NCBI GenBank assembly: GCA_030527925.1
Contig: JAUMZW010000008.1
Span: forward strand, 1-64,000
Length of the DNA stretch: 64,000 bases
Origin: Streptococcus sp.
GTDB taxonomy: Bacteria > Bacillota > Bacilli > Lactobacillales > Streptococcaceae
Direction: 5' to 3'
Shown: positions 1 to 8,337 of the stretch, one piece after another
Layout: every line of letters starts with the position of its first letter
Numbering within the stretch: position 1 is the first letter of the stretch
Notes under the pieces: generated by a model
The model's input: the letters and a program-made list of their open reading frames with translations, nothing else
Databases searched by the model: none
What the model was told of the DNA's origin: nothing
Program-made: the position numbers and the translations under genes

Positions 1-39
1 TGTTAGTGTAGAACACTTTATAATTTCTGTCTAGTTTAG

Positions 40-522
40 TGTAACCTATTCAAAAGAGATATTGAAATTGTACTTAGTGAAATGGCAGAACAGGTCGCTA
101 TTCGATTGAGACGAAGACATCAAAAAACTACCAAGGTTTCTATACATATTGGCTACTCGAAAGTTGAAATGAAAAAATCAATTCATACACAGATGAAAAT
201 TGAACCAACAAACCAAACTAAAATGCTAATTCAGTATGTTCTAAATCTATTCCATAAGAAATATACTTTAGGAGCTGTTAGACAAATAGGGGTTAGTTAT
301 AGTGGTTTTGTCGATGAAAATTACACCCTTATCTCACTATTTGATGACATTGAAACAATTGATAAGGAAGACAAACTACAATCTACAATAGATGAAATTA
401 GAAATAAACATGGCTTTTTAGCCCTACAAAAAGGAACTGCCCTTTTAGACAGTTCCAGAAATATTGCACGAAGTAAATTAATAGGAGGCCACTCAGCTGG
501 CGGCTTGGAGGGACTACAATGA
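40..522 (+). pseudogene. Truncated Y-family DNA polymerase (UmuC/UvrX-like), C-terminal part
   Basis: Only the C-terminal third of a UmuC/UvrX-type translesion polymerase is present. The segment EMAEQVAIRLRRRH followed by SIHIGYSK is typical of the little-finger region of the Gram-positive UvrX branch. Intact family members are over 400 residues. Here the frame is open from about base 40 and is closed upstream by TAG at 37-39, so the palm and fingers cannot be read in frame from bases 1-39. The ATG at 82 lies inside conserved sequence and is not a natural start. The fragment is either a decayed gene or one side of an insertion whose other side lies beyond the left edge. It probably makes no active polymerase. 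The two following small genes keep the usual order of such SOS cassettes. Confidence 0.7.
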
Positions 523-887
523 TTGATCGTTCTTATTTACCTTTTAAATCAGCAAGTGATTATCAAGATGTTAAAATGCAGAAATGGATGGGATTTTTTC
601 TGTCAGAACATAGCTCTGCACTATACAAAGATGAGATTAAAATAGATGCTTCACCTAACTTAACCCTTACCGAAAAATTTCTCTTATTAAATCAAGTCTA
701 CACCAAACAGCTAAACACGCGCATAACCCTAGTTGAAAACAATACTAAAAAATATTACTTAGGGATTGTTTCTTCAATCACTAAACACAGTATCCTTTTA
801 AAAAATGAACTAGGTTACAGAGAAGTCTCCATTGATGACATATTAGAAATAGGCTTAGTTGAGGAGGATTATCATGAATCAGCTTGA
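519..887 (+). CDS. Small hypothetical protein of the umuC-type cassette
   Basis: A 122-residue soluble protein with no signal peptide or membrane segment. Its ATG overlaps the end of the polymerase fragment by four bases (ATGA), which implies translational coupling in the original SOS cassette. The second half (about residues 66-115) is rich in beta-forming residues, with ITLVENNTKKYYLGIVSS and a following KHSILL strand. This resembles the small YolD-like partners found beside UvrX polymerases in Firmicutes, but that is inference from context and shape. The frame is intact although its upstream partner is broken. No catalytic motif is visible. Confidence 0.6.
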   Translation: MIDRSYLPFKSASDYQDVKMQKWMGFFLSEHSSALYKDEIKIDASPNLTLTEKFLLLNQVYTKQLNTRITLVENNTKKYYLGIVSSITKHSILLKNELGYREVSIDDILEIGLVEEDYHESA

Positions 888-1167
888 TTTTCATCATAAC
901 GAATCACAACTTGACTATTTTAGTGATAGTTACAGAAAATTTGGGAAAGACTTCTACCGCTATTCAGCACTAGATACACCATTAACCTTTTTAACTGATG
1001 ATATATTACTCACTATGGCAAAATCCATGAAAAATTATTTCAAACTTAACAAAGAAAACGCAAAAGATAACCGAGACCATTATTTTATTTTTAAAGTTGA
1101 AAGTCCTGATGAAACTAAGTTGATAAGAAAATATAGTTACCTGAAAACTGTTAGATTTTTAAAATAA
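874..1167 (+). CDS. Small hypothetical protein (DUF5960-like)
   Basis: A 97-residue acidic/aromatic protein starting MNQLDFHHNESQLDYF. The ATG at 874 is chosen because GAGGAGG at 861-867 is a strong ribosome-binding site at normal distance; a TTG at 859 in the same frame has none. The start overlaps the end of the preceding gene by 14 bases. Streptococcal UmuC-type cassettes often end with a small protein of this type, which I recall as DUF5960; no function is known to me. A hairpin terminator follows directly at 1169-1198. Confidence 0.6.
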   Translation: MNQLDFHHNESQLDYFSDSYRKFGKDFYRYSALDTPLTFLTDDILLTMAKSMKNYFKLNKENAKDNRDHYFIFKVESPDETKLIRKYSYLKTVRFLK

Positions 1168-1168
1168 A

Positions 1169-1198
1169 AACACCACTTATAATACATTAAGTGGTGTT
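1169..1198. terminator. Bidirectional terminator after the polymerase cassette
   Basis: AACACCACTTA at 1169-1179 pairs perfectly with TAAGTGGTGTT at 1188-1198 across an 8-base loop, two bases after the stop codon. A-rich and T-rich flanks on the two sides let it work in both directions. Confidence 0.8.
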
Positions 1199-1298
1199 AA
1201 TTATTTATTGGACTTAGACTTAACTAATTAAACAAGTTTAGTTGATTTAATAATTCCCCAAACTCTTTAAATATGAATTTAATAGACTAAATAGAATA

Positions 1299-1325
1299 GA
1301 GGTTCTGTCAATAATTTTGTGTAAA
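1299..1325. repeat. IS256-family-like terminal inverted repeat (single end)
   Basis: The 27 bases end in ATAATTTTGTGTAAA, preceded by GAGGTTCTGTC. This matches the general shape of IS256-family ends, which finish in TGTGTAAA on the inner side. No second end or transposase frame is visible within the gap, so this is at most a relic. The match is from memory of family ends. Confidence 0.35.
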
Positions 1326-1511
1326 CACTCAAGTAGAGATTATTAAGTTATAAAATCAAGCTTTCTAAGGTATCAGAACAAAGTCCAAAACCATTATGAA
1401 TTCGTTGTTGATTTTTAAAATTATAGTTTTAAAAATACTAAATAATGCATAATAAACTTTACGATTACGCTTCGACCTAAAATTCATAAAGCTATTTATG
1501 TCGTATTATTG

Positions 1512-1549
1512 TAACACCTTATTTCAAAATATAGTAAATGAGGTGTTAT
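1512..1549. terminator. Hairpin with one G-T wobble in the intergenic gap
   Basis: TAACACCTTATTT at about 1512 faces AAATGAGGTGTTA ending at 1549, one wobble pair apart from perfect. A short T stretch follows on the plus strand. It may be a weak terminator or part of a dead element. Confidence 0.4.
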
Positions 1550-1586
1550 TTAAGTGTGCCCTTTTTATAGTTCAATAAGTCTTAAA

Positions 1587-1632
1587 AAGAAGACAGTAGC
1601 TTCAAAATAGTTACTGTCTTCTTAAATTTTTT
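1587..1632. terminator. Strong hairpin with T-run (plus direction)
   Basis: AAGAAGACAGTA (1587-1598) pairs with TACTGTCTTCTT (1612-1623) and is followed by a run of seven T. It is a good intrinsic terminator reading rightward, although no intact rightward gene precedes it after 1167. Confidence 0.65.
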
Positions 1633-1691
1633 TATTAAAGCCTTGCTAGACTTGACAAATGGTAGAAAAGAGCAACTATAGTCCTATAAAT

Positions 1692-1724
1692 AAAATCCCG
1701 CCAAGTTTAACTTGGCGGGATTTT
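1692..1724 (-). terminator. rplJL operon terminator, 16-bp perfect stem
   Basis: AAAATCCCGCCAAGTT (1692-1707) pairs perfectly with 1709-1724 around a single central T. Read on the minus strand it lies about 100 bases after the rplL stop and continues into TTTTATTTAT, so it is the likely end of the rplJL transcript. Confidence 0.75.
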
Positions 1725-1820
1725 GGTGGGAAACAGTCCCCTTTTATAAGATATAAATCAGCCTAAGCAATTCATAAAACTCAATTCACTAGGCTTTCGC
1801 ATTCAAATTGCGATACTCTA

Positions 1821-2186
1821 TTATTTAAGAGTAACTGAAGCTCCAGCTTCTTCAAGTTTAGCTTTGATTTCTTCAGCTTCAGCTGCAGCAACACCTTCTT
1901 TGATAAGACCAGGTGCTCCATCAACAAGACCTTTAGCTTCTTTAAGTCCAAGACCTGTAATTTCACGTACAACTTTGATAACGCCAACTTTTTTGTCGCC
2001 AGCAGATGTTAATTCAACGTCGAATGAATCTTTAGCAGCTTCTTCAGCACCACCAGCAGCAGCTACAGCTACAGGAGCAGCTGCAGTTACACCAAATTCT
2101 TCTTCGATAGCTTTTACAAGATCGTTAAGCTCAAGGATTGAAGCTTCTTTAATTTCAGCAATAATGTTTTCAATGTTTAATGCCAT
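1821..2186 (-). CDS. rplL: 50S ribosomal protein L7/L12
   Basis: A 121-residue stalk protein of the large ribosomal subunit, present in several copies per ribosome, which recruits and stimulates translation GTPases. The N-terminal dimerisation helix ([15 protein letters not shown]), the Ala/Gly-rich hinge (about residues 35-50) and the conserved C-terminal domain with [12 protein letters not shown] are all visible. The ATG at 2186 is chosen because GGAGG at 2195-2199 is correctly spaced; an upstream in-frame start would add five unconserved residues. It follows rplJ by about 65 bases in the usual order. Confidence 0.97.
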   Translation of the reverse strand: MALNIENIIAEIKEASILELNDLVKAIEEEFGVTAAAPVAVAAAGGAEEAAKDSFDVELTSAGDKKVGVIKVVREITGLGLKEAKGLVDGAPGLIKEGVAAAEAEEIKAKLEEAGASVTLK

Positions 2187-2250
2187 TGTTATTTCCTCCA
2201 AAAAATGTTTTATTTAATATTATTTTGCCTAAACTAGGCGACTAGATGCA

Positions 2251-2751
2251 TTATGCTGCATCTTCTTTGTTCTCTGCAACAGCTTTCACTGCAAGAGCAA
2301 CGTTGCGAACTGGCGCTTGAAGTACAGAAAGGAGCATTGAAAGAAGTCCTTCGCGATTTGGTAATGTTGCAAGAGCCACGATTTCTTCTTTAGAAGAAAC
2401 AGCACCTTCGATAGCACCACCTTTGATTTCAAGTGCGTCAGCAGTTTTAGCAAAATCATTAATGATTTTTGCTGGTGCAATAACATCTTCATTTGAAAAG
2501 GCTACTGCAGACGGTCCTACGAATAAATCTTTTAATTCAGAAAGACCTGCTTGTTCAGCTGCACGTGATAAAATTGAGTTCTTAATAACTTTAAACTCAA
2601 CTCCGCTTTCACGAAGACTACGACGTAAAACTGTATCTTGTTCTACAGTAAGTCCACGTGAATCAACAACAACGATACTTGCTGCTGCTTTCATTTTCTC
2701 AGCAACGATATCAACTTGTTCAGCTTTTTTAGCAATAATTGCTTCACTCAT
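2251..2751 (-). CDS. rplJ: 50S ribosomal protein L10
   Basis: A 166-residue protein that forms the base of the L7/L12 stalk on 23S rRNA. It begins [14 protein letters not shown] and carries the conserved [11 protein letters not shown] and [13 protein letters not shown] stretches of the rRNA-binding domain. The Ala-rich C-terminal helix binds L7/L12 dimers. A GGAGG-type site lies just before the ATG. It is first in the rplJL transcript and is preceded by a structured leader through which L10-L12 is known to repress its own synthesis in Firmicutes. Confidence 0.97.
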   Translation of the reverse strand: MSEAIIAKKAEQVDIVAEKMKAAASIVVVDSRGLTVEQDTVLRRSLRESGVEFKVIKNSILSRAAEQAGLSELKDLFVGPSAVAFSNEDVIAPAKIINDFAKTADALEIKGGAIEGAVSSKEEIVALATLPNREGLLSMLLSVLQAPVRNVALAVKAVAENKEDAA

Positions 2752-2765
2752 TTAGGTTTACCTCC

Positions 2766-2905
2766 GTTATTATTTTTGGGCTAGATACAAAAAAATCGCA
2801 CCTAAACCTAGACACGAAAGTACAAAGACGTAAATTATGACGTTTTGTGCCTCGGCAGGAATATTATGAGCATGCTCCCCTGCTGTCTTAGGTCAGTCTT
2901 AAAGA
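2766..2905 (-). ncRNA. L10 ribosomal-protein leader RNA
   Basis: The 5' leader of rplJ shows the elements of the Firmicute L10 leader: AGACAGCAGG pairing with CCTGCCGAGG, a hairpin around ACGTCATAATTTACGT, and a TAGGTTTAGGTGCGA segment followed by seven T that can act as an attenuator. Binding of the L10-L12 complex is the established control for this family. Confidence 0.85.
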
Positions 2906-2913
2906 CTTTAATT

Positions 2914-2942
2914 ATTATAACCCACTTTAAAATTAAAGTCAA
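2914..2942 (-). promoter_or_regulatory. rplJL promoter
   Basis: TTGACT at 2937-2942 and TATAAT at 2914-2919 with a 17-base spacer, read on the minus strand, just upstream of the L10 leader. The -35 box lies inside the terminator stem of the preceding operon. Confidence 0.85.
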
Positions 2943-2970
2943 CACTTTTTTCAAAAATGTTGACTTTAAT
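2932..2970 (-). terminator. Terminator of the seven-gene ABC exporter operon
   Basis: ATTAAAGTCAACA (2932-2944) pairs perfectly with TGTTGACTTTAAT (2958-2970). On the minus strand the outer arm begins inside the stop codon of the exporter gene. The other arm contains the rplJ -35 box. Confidence 0.75.
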
Positions 2971-4726
2971 TTTGATTAAATTGGCTATAATACAATTCAG
3001 AATAGAAACCCTTAGATTTCAATAGACTTTGATGATTTCCTTGCTCAATAATTTGACCATCTTTCAAAACAAGAATAATATCTGCTTCTTGAATAGTGGA
3101 CAAGCGATGAGCTATGACAAATGATGTCCTACCTTGCATTAATTTAGCCATTGCTCTTTGAAGATGTTGCTCTAATCTTGTATCAACAGATGAAGTTGCT
3201 TCATCTAAAATGAGTATTTTGGGATTAGCGAGTAAAGCACGTGCAATTGTTAGTAACTGTTTCTGACCTTGAGAAACATTACTTGATTCTTGATTAAGTT
3301 GCATTTGATATCCACCTGGTAGTGTCCTAATAAAATGGTCAATATTAGCCATTTTTGCAGCAGCTACTACTTCCCTCTCAGAAGCATCTTCTTTACCAAA
3401 TTTAAGATTATCCATAATACTAGCTTCATAAAGCCATGTATCTTGTAATACCATTCCAATTTCTCTTCTATATTTTTTTCTAGAGATTTGACTAATATCA
3501 TAACCATCTACCAAAATACGGCCAGATGTTACATCATAAAACCTCATTAAAAGATTAATCAAAGTTGTTTTACCTGCTCCAGTAGGACCTACAATAGCAA
3601 CCATTTGTCCTGGTTTTACCATCAAATTAAATTTTTTAATCAGCGGCTTATCGTCACTATATTGAAAATTAACTTGCTCAAATCGAATTTCTCCTAATAT
3701 TTCCTTTGGAAATTCTAGAGTAGTCGTATCCCTCTCCTCTGCTTCGTCTAAAATTTCAAAAATCCTTTCTAGGGAAGATTGTGCACTTTGTAACACACCT
3801 GAAAGTTGCGTAATATTTTGGATAGGTTGGGTAATTTGCCACAGATACTGGACATAGGCTTGCATATTACCTAAAGTCATTTGACCTGCTAAAACTTTTA
3901 ATCCTGAAAAAAGTGTAACAAGTAAATAAGTAATATCTGATATGGTATTTAAAACTGGCACCATCATTCCTGATATAAAGCTAGCTTTGAATCCTGTATC
4001 ATATAAATCGTTTAAAATGCGTCTAAATTCTTTTTTAGACTCTTTTTCACGACCATATAATTTTATGATGTGGAATCCAGTTAAATTTTCTTGTACAAAA
4101 CCATTCATCTCACCAAGTATGTCGGCTTGTTTTTTAAAATATGGTTGTGATTTTTTTAGAATGATTCTTGCAGCTAAAAAAGTTAATAACATACATCCTA
4201 GAACAATTGTAGAAAGTAAGGCATCTATATAAATCACCATAACAATAACGAAAACTAATGTCGAAACAGCACTAACAATTTGCAATAGGCTTTGTTGCAG
4301 TGCATTTGAAACTGTCTCAATATCACTCGTGAAACGCCCTAATAGGTTACCAAACTGATGGCGGTCACTATATGAGATTGGTAAACGATTTAATTTTTGG
4401 CTGAGATCATTTCTTAGTTTTTTAATTGACCCTTGAACTGTTTTAGTCATCAAAAAATTCGCATAGAAGCTACACAATTCATTTAACATACCACGAAGAA
4501 GATAAAGCGTTAGTATCATTAAAATATAATTAACATTTAGACTTGCAGAAGGTTCTTTACGAGCCATTAAAAGTAAATTGTTCGTTAATTCCGTTATGGC
4601 AAGACCTAGTATAAATGGTTCTAAAACCGATAAAAAGCTACTCAATAACTTTAGAAATAGAGCAGAATAAAAGGAAAACTTATAGTTTTTTAGATAAAAC
4701 CATAAGCGTCTAAAATGATTATGCAC
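2966..4726 (-). CDS. Heterodimeric ABC multidrug exporter, subunit B (catalytic-type NBD)
   Basis: A 586-residue half-exporter with six membrane segments (about residues 15-320) and a C-terminal ATPase. The Walker A GPTGAGKTT (about 380-388), the Walker B ILILDEATSS with catalytic Glu near 509 and the switch His near 540 are intact. The signature is VSQGQ instead of LSGGQ. The partner 3 bases upstream has the opposite defects, the known asymmetry of EfrAB/LmrCD/PatAB-type heterodimers with one degenerate ATP site. The start is a GTG at 4726 with GGAGG at 4735-4739. Likely role: efflux of drugs or lipophilic compounds; the substrate is unknown. Last gene of its operon. Confidence 0.9.
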   Translation of the reverse strand: MHNHFRRLWFYLKNYKFSFYSALFLKLLSSFLSVLEPFILGLAITELTNNLLLMARKEPSASLNVNYILMILTLYLLRGMLNELCSFYANFLMTKTVQGSIKKLRNDLSQKLNRLPISYSDRHQFGNLLGRFTSDIETVSNALQQSLLQIVSAVSTLVFVIVMVIYIDALLSTIVLGCMLLTFLAARIILKKSQPYFKKQADILGEMNGFVQENLTGFHIIKLYGREKESKKEFRRILNDLYDTGFKASFISGMMVPVLNTISDITYLLVTLFSGLKVLAGQMTLGNMQAYVQYLWQITQPIQNITQLSGVLQSAQSSLERIFEILDEAEERDTTTLEFPKEILGEIRFEQVNFQYSDDKPLIKKFNLMVKPGQMVAIVGPTGAGKTTLINLLMRFYDVTSGRILVDGYDISQISRKKYRREIGMVLQDTWLYEASIMDNLKFGKEDASEREVVAAAKMANIDHFIRTLPGGYQMQLNQESSNVSQGQKQLLTIARALLANPKILILDEATSSVDTRLEQHLQRAMAKLMQGRTSFVIAHRLSTIQEADIILVLKDGQIIEQGNHQSLLKSKGFYSELYYSQFNQN

Positions 4727-4729
4727 GAG

Positions 4730-6460
4730 CTATTCCTCCATTCCTTCTTTAAATTGTGAAGCTGCAATTTCACGATAAATGTCATTACTTTCTAAAAGTT
4801 CTTGGTGTGTTCCTCTACCTACGATTTCACCTTTATCCAATACAATAATCTGATCAGCATTCATTATCGTTCCAATACGTTGTGCCACAATAATTACAGT
4901 GCTATTAGCCGTCACTTCTTTTAATCTTTTACGTACAATAGCATCTGTTTTATAATCTAGGGCTGAAAAAGAATCATCAAAAATATAAATTTCAGGTTGC
5001 TTAACAAGAGCTCTAGCAATCGCTAAACGTTGCTTTTGACCACCTGAAAGATTACTTCCACCCTCAGAAAGAATACTGTCTAATTGTTCTTTCTTATCTA
5101 TAATAAATGATTTGGCTTGAGCAATATCAGCTGCATCCAAAAGTTCTTCCGTACTAGCTTCTTGTTTCCCAAATTTTAAGTTATGACCTATTGTACCTGT
5201 AAATAATAATGCTTTTTGTGGAATAAAACCTATCTTATCCCTAAGAGCCTTTAACTGATAATCTCTGACATCTACACCATCCACTAAAATCTTTCCGAAA
5301 GTCACATCATAAAAACGTGGGATAAGATTAACTAAAGATGATTTTCCAGAGCCAGTACTTCCTATAAATGCGATAGTTTGTCCAGGTTTTGCCGTAAAAC
5401 TAATATTATGAAGAACTGGGTTTTCAGTCTCACCAGGATAGGAAAAAGTTACTTGCTTAAATTCTAAATACCCCTTTGATGCTGTTTGTGTAATAGGATT
5501 TTCTCTTTCAACAATAGATAAGGGCATATCCATAATCTCTTTAATACGCTTAACAGAAACAGACATCCTTGGATACATTGTAAATAAATTGGCAAAAAGC
5601 ATAAAAGAAAATAGAGCGTGAAAACTGTATTCTATAAAAGCAACTAGTGTACCAATCTTTAATTGACCAGATTCAAGAGGATTTAGGGCGAACCAAACAA
5701 TAGCAACTATCATTGCAATAATAATTTGAATAAATAACGGCTCTGTTAACCCTGTCAATGTAAATAGGCGTTGTGAGGTTATACTATAAGTTTCATTTTC
5801 CTTATCAAATCGTTTCTCTTGAAAGTCTTCGCGATTAAACGCACGAATGACTCTGATACCAGTCAAACTTTCTCGTATAATTTGATTTATACGGTCAAGA
5901 AGTTTTTGCTGTTGTTCAGATAAAGGTGCTGTTTTAATGGCAACATAAGCAATAACAACTGCCAAAAATGGTACCGATATAGCAACTAGCCAGGCTAATG
6001 ATGGACTAGTCATAAGGATTAAAATAACACTAAAAATCATCATCAAAGGCGTAATGATACCTAATCTTAAAGAAGTCTCAGCAAACTGCATTAAAACAAA
6101 AGCATCATTTGTTACCCGTGTTACTAGAGAAGACACCCCAATGTGATTAAATTCTTGATGCGAATACCCTTGTAACTTATCATAAATATCAAGTCTAATA
6201 TCTCTAATCATACTACTGGTTAATCGTGAAGCTGTATATGTTAATAATACTCGTCCCAACGACCCTAAAATAACAACTCCTAGCATGATTAGTATCCAAA
6301 AATAAAATTCACCTTTATCCTGCCCAACAATACCACGGTCAATAATAAAGGATAGAACTGTAGGAAGTCCTAAATTTACAAAAACAAATAACAACGCTCC
6401 AATAAAATCCAAAACTAACCAGATTGGATTTTTCTTAAGGTAATTCCAAATATAAATCAC
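4730..6460 (-). CDS. Heterodimeric ABC multidrug exporter, subunit A (degenerate NBD)
   Basis: A 576-residue half-exporter, with membrane domain about residues 12-300 and ATPase about 330-576. Walker A GSTGSGKSS (about 367) and signature LSGGQ (about 471) are canonical. The Walker B reads IYIFDDSFSALD, so the catalytic Glu is Asp (about 496), and the switch His is replaced by Gln in IVAQRIG (about 527). Paired with the downstream subunit this gives one full and one non-hydrolytic composite site. GTG start at 6460 with AGGAGG four bases upstream, overlapping the stop of the ABC-F gene. Resembles EfrA/YfiB-type subunits. Confidence 0.9.
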   Translation of the reverse strand: MIYIWNYLKKNPIWLVLDFIGALLFVFVNLGLPTVLSFIIDRGIVGQDKGEFYFWILIMLGVVILGSLGRVLLTYTASRLTSSMIRDIRLDIYDKLQGYSHQEFNHIGVSSLVTRVTNDAFVLMQFAETSLRLGIITPLMMIFSVILILMTSPSLAWLVAISVPFLAVVIAYVAIKTAPLSEQQQKLLDRINQIIRESLTGIRVIRAFNREDFQEKRFDKENETYSITSQRLFTLTGLTEPLFIQIIIAMIVAIVWFALNPLESGQLKIGTLVAFIEYSFHALFSFMLFANLFTMYPRMSVSVKRIKEIMDMPLSIVERENPITQTASKGYLEFKQVTFSYPGETENPVLHNISFTAKPGQTIAFIGSTGSGKSSLVNLIPRFYDVTFGKILVDGVDVRDYQLKALRDKIGFIPQKALLFTGTIGHNLKFGKQEASTEELLDAADIAQAKSFIIDKKEQLDSILSEGGSNLSGGQKQRLAIARALVKQPEIYIFDDSFSALDYKTDAIVRKRLKEVTANSTVIIVAQRIGTIMNADQIIVLDKGEIVGRGTHQELLESNDIYREIAASQFKEGMEE

Positions 6461-6468
6461 ATTGCCTC

Positions 6469-8337
6469 CTAATCAGCCAATTCACTTAAATATTCGTATC
6501 GGTCATATTTTAATAAGAGTTCCTCATTTTTTTCATCTAATTCTTTTTGAAGATCACCTAATTTTGTATAGTCACTTGTATTAGTAGCCATTGCTTGCTC
6601 AATACTTACAATCTGTTCTTCTAAGTGTAAAATATCATCTTCGATAGTTTCCCATTCTTGCTTTTCAAAATATGAGAGACGTTTCTTCTCTGATTTTACT
6701 TTTTCCTTTTTAGTACTGTCTTTCTTTACTTTACTGTCTTGAGATTGCTCTATAAAAGCTTTTTCATCTAAATAATCAGTATAATTACCAAAGAATTCTC
6801 TTACCTTACCATTTTCAAAAGCCAAAATTTTATTAGCAACTTTATCAAGAAAATAACGGTCATGACTAACTGTTAAAACCGGACCTGAAAAATGATTAAG
6901 GAAATTTTCTAGGACAGTTAATGTCGCAATATCTAAGTCATTTGTAGGCTCATCCAACAATAAAACATTTGGTTTTTCCAATAGTATTTTTAATAGATAA
7001 AGTCGCTTCTTTTCACCACCAGATAACTTGGAAATAAATGTACCGTGTGTTGACCTAGGAAATAAAAATTGCTCTAATAAATCCGTCACACTCATTGTCC
7101 CAACACTTGTCTTGACTTCATCAGCAACTTCTTGTAAATAATTAATCACACGTTTTGACTCATCTATATCTAGGATTTGTTGCGAAAAATAACCAATACG
7201 AATGGTCTCACCAATATCAAGTTTCCCTTCATCTGGTACCAAATTTCCTGAAATAAGGTTTAAAAGTGTTGATTTTCCGACACCATTATCACCAATAATC
7301 CCTATTCTATCAGTGTTTTGAAGAATAAGATTAAAATGAGAAAGTATCGGCTTGTTCGGAAAAGAAAAGCTAACATCTTCAAAATTAACTACTTTTTTAC
7401 CAATACGACTACTTTCAAAATTAATTTCAAGATTATCCGACGTCGTATTTTGAGAAATATTATCTTTTAACTGGTTAAAGCGATTAATTCTAGCTTGTTG
7501 TTTTGTAGCACGAGCTTGTGGTTGAGTTCGCATCCAAGCCAATTCTTGTTTATAAAGTTGCTTTTTCTTATGCAGTGTTGCTGAATCTCTTTCGTCTTGC
7601 TCCGCTCTAAGTCTAACATAATCTTGATAATTTCCTCTATATTCTGTTAACGATGCATTAGCAAGTTCAAAAATTCGAGTTGAAATATTATCTAAAAAAT
7701 AACGATCATGCGTAATAAATAAAACTGTTTTTTTAGTGTTTTTTAAATAAGTAGCTAACCATTCAATGCTATCAATATCTAGATGATTAGTTGGCTCATC
7801 TAATAATAGCAAATCAGATTCATTAAGTAATACTTGAGCCAATTGAACACGTCTTCTTAAACCTCCTGATAAGTTAGATACAATTTGCCCAGTATCTGTA
7901 ATCCCTAACTTTGATAAAACAGTTTTTACTTCACTCTCTACTGACCATGCATCTAAACGATCCATTTCAGACATGACTTTTTGAAGTTCTTCTTGTTTAG
8001 CATCATCATAGTTAGCCAATAAAAACTCATACTGTTTAATCAATTGCATTTCTTTCAAATCAGAAGATAAAACGGTATCTAAAACAGTTTTTGTCAAATC
8101 AAATTCAGGCTCTTGTGTTAAATAAGCAATCTTATAACCATTTTGCATAACCAATGGGGAAATATCACCATCAAAGCCTATCTTACCTGAAACAACATCT
8201 AATAAGGTCGTTTTACCCGTTCCATTAACTCCAATAATACCAATCCTATCTTCGTCATGTATAATAAAGGAAACATCTTTAAAAACAGTCTTATCTCCAA
8301 CTGATTTAGTTAACTGTTCAACAATAAAATCACTCAT
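6469..8337 (-). CDS. ABC-F family ATPase (Uup-like)
   Basis: A 622-residue soluble protein with two ATPase cassettes and no membrane segment. The first cassette has GVNGTGKTT and [13 protein letters not shown]; the second has GDNGVGKST and [13 protein letters not shown]. Both Walker B motifs end [11 protein letters not shown] or [12 protein letters not shown] charged linker lies between them, and a C-terminal coiled coil (about residues 535-620) rich in Lys and Glu is typical of the Uup branch. ABC-F proteins bind the ribosomal E site; Uup-like members act in translation or ribosome quality. The ATG at 8337 has AGAAAGGAAAG before it and overlaps the end of cca by 8 bases. A start 24 bases upstream lacks support. 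Confidence 0.88.
   Translation of the reverse strand: MSDFIVEQLTKSVGDKTVFKDVSFIIHDEDRIGIIGVNGTGKTTLLDVVSGKIGFDGDISPLVMQNGYKIAYLTQEPEFDLTKTVLDTVLSSDLKEMQLIKQYEFLLANYDDAKQEELQKVMSEMDRLDAWSVESEVKTVLSKLGITDTGQIVSNLSGGLRRRVQLAQVLLNESDLLLLDEPTNHLDIDSIEWLATYLKNTKKTVLFITHDRYFLDNISTRIFELANASLTEYRGNYQDYVRLRAEQDERDSATLHKKKQLYKQELAWMRTQPQARATKQQARINRFNQLKDNISQNTTSDNLEINFESSRIGKKVVNFEDVSFSFPNKPILSHFNLILQNTDRIGIIGDNGVGKSTLLNLISGNLVPDEGKLDIGETIRIGYFSQQILDIDESKRVINYLQEVADEVKTSVGTMSVTDLLEQFLFPRSTHGTFISKLSGGEKKRLYLLKILLEKPNVLLLDEPTNDLDIATLTVLENFLNHFSGPVLTVSHDRYFLDKVANKILAFENGKVREFFGNYTDYLDEKAFIEQSQDSKVKKDSTKKEKVKSEKKRLSYFEKQEWETIEDDILHLEEQIVSIEQAMATNTSDYTKLGDLQKELDEKNEELLLKYDRYEYLSELAD

Larger units (their letters stand above)
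1200..1690. other. Gene-poor, decayed intergenic stretch
   Basis: About 490 bases with no convincing reading frame on either strand. It holds an IS256-like terminal sequence (1299-1325) and two hairpins (1512-1549 and 1587-1623). The 1330-1500 part has many stops in every frame and could be remnant transposase DNA, but I cannot name a family for it. Confidence 0.5.

Noticed and set aside
1652..1682. Rightward TTGACA and TATAGT just before the rplL terminator, as a small RNA promoter
   Set aside because: The spacer is 19 bases and the following hairpin has no T-run in this direction, so a small RNA is not supported.
1864..2755. Long plus-strand reading frames opposite rplL and rplJ
   Set aside because: They mirror codon bias of ribosomal protein genes; no ribosome-binding sites or family resemblance.
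2960..2991. Plus-strand TTGACT and TATAAT inside the end of the ABC exporter gene
   Set aside because: The spacer is 20 bases, the first box belongs to a terminator arm, and no plus-strand gene follows.
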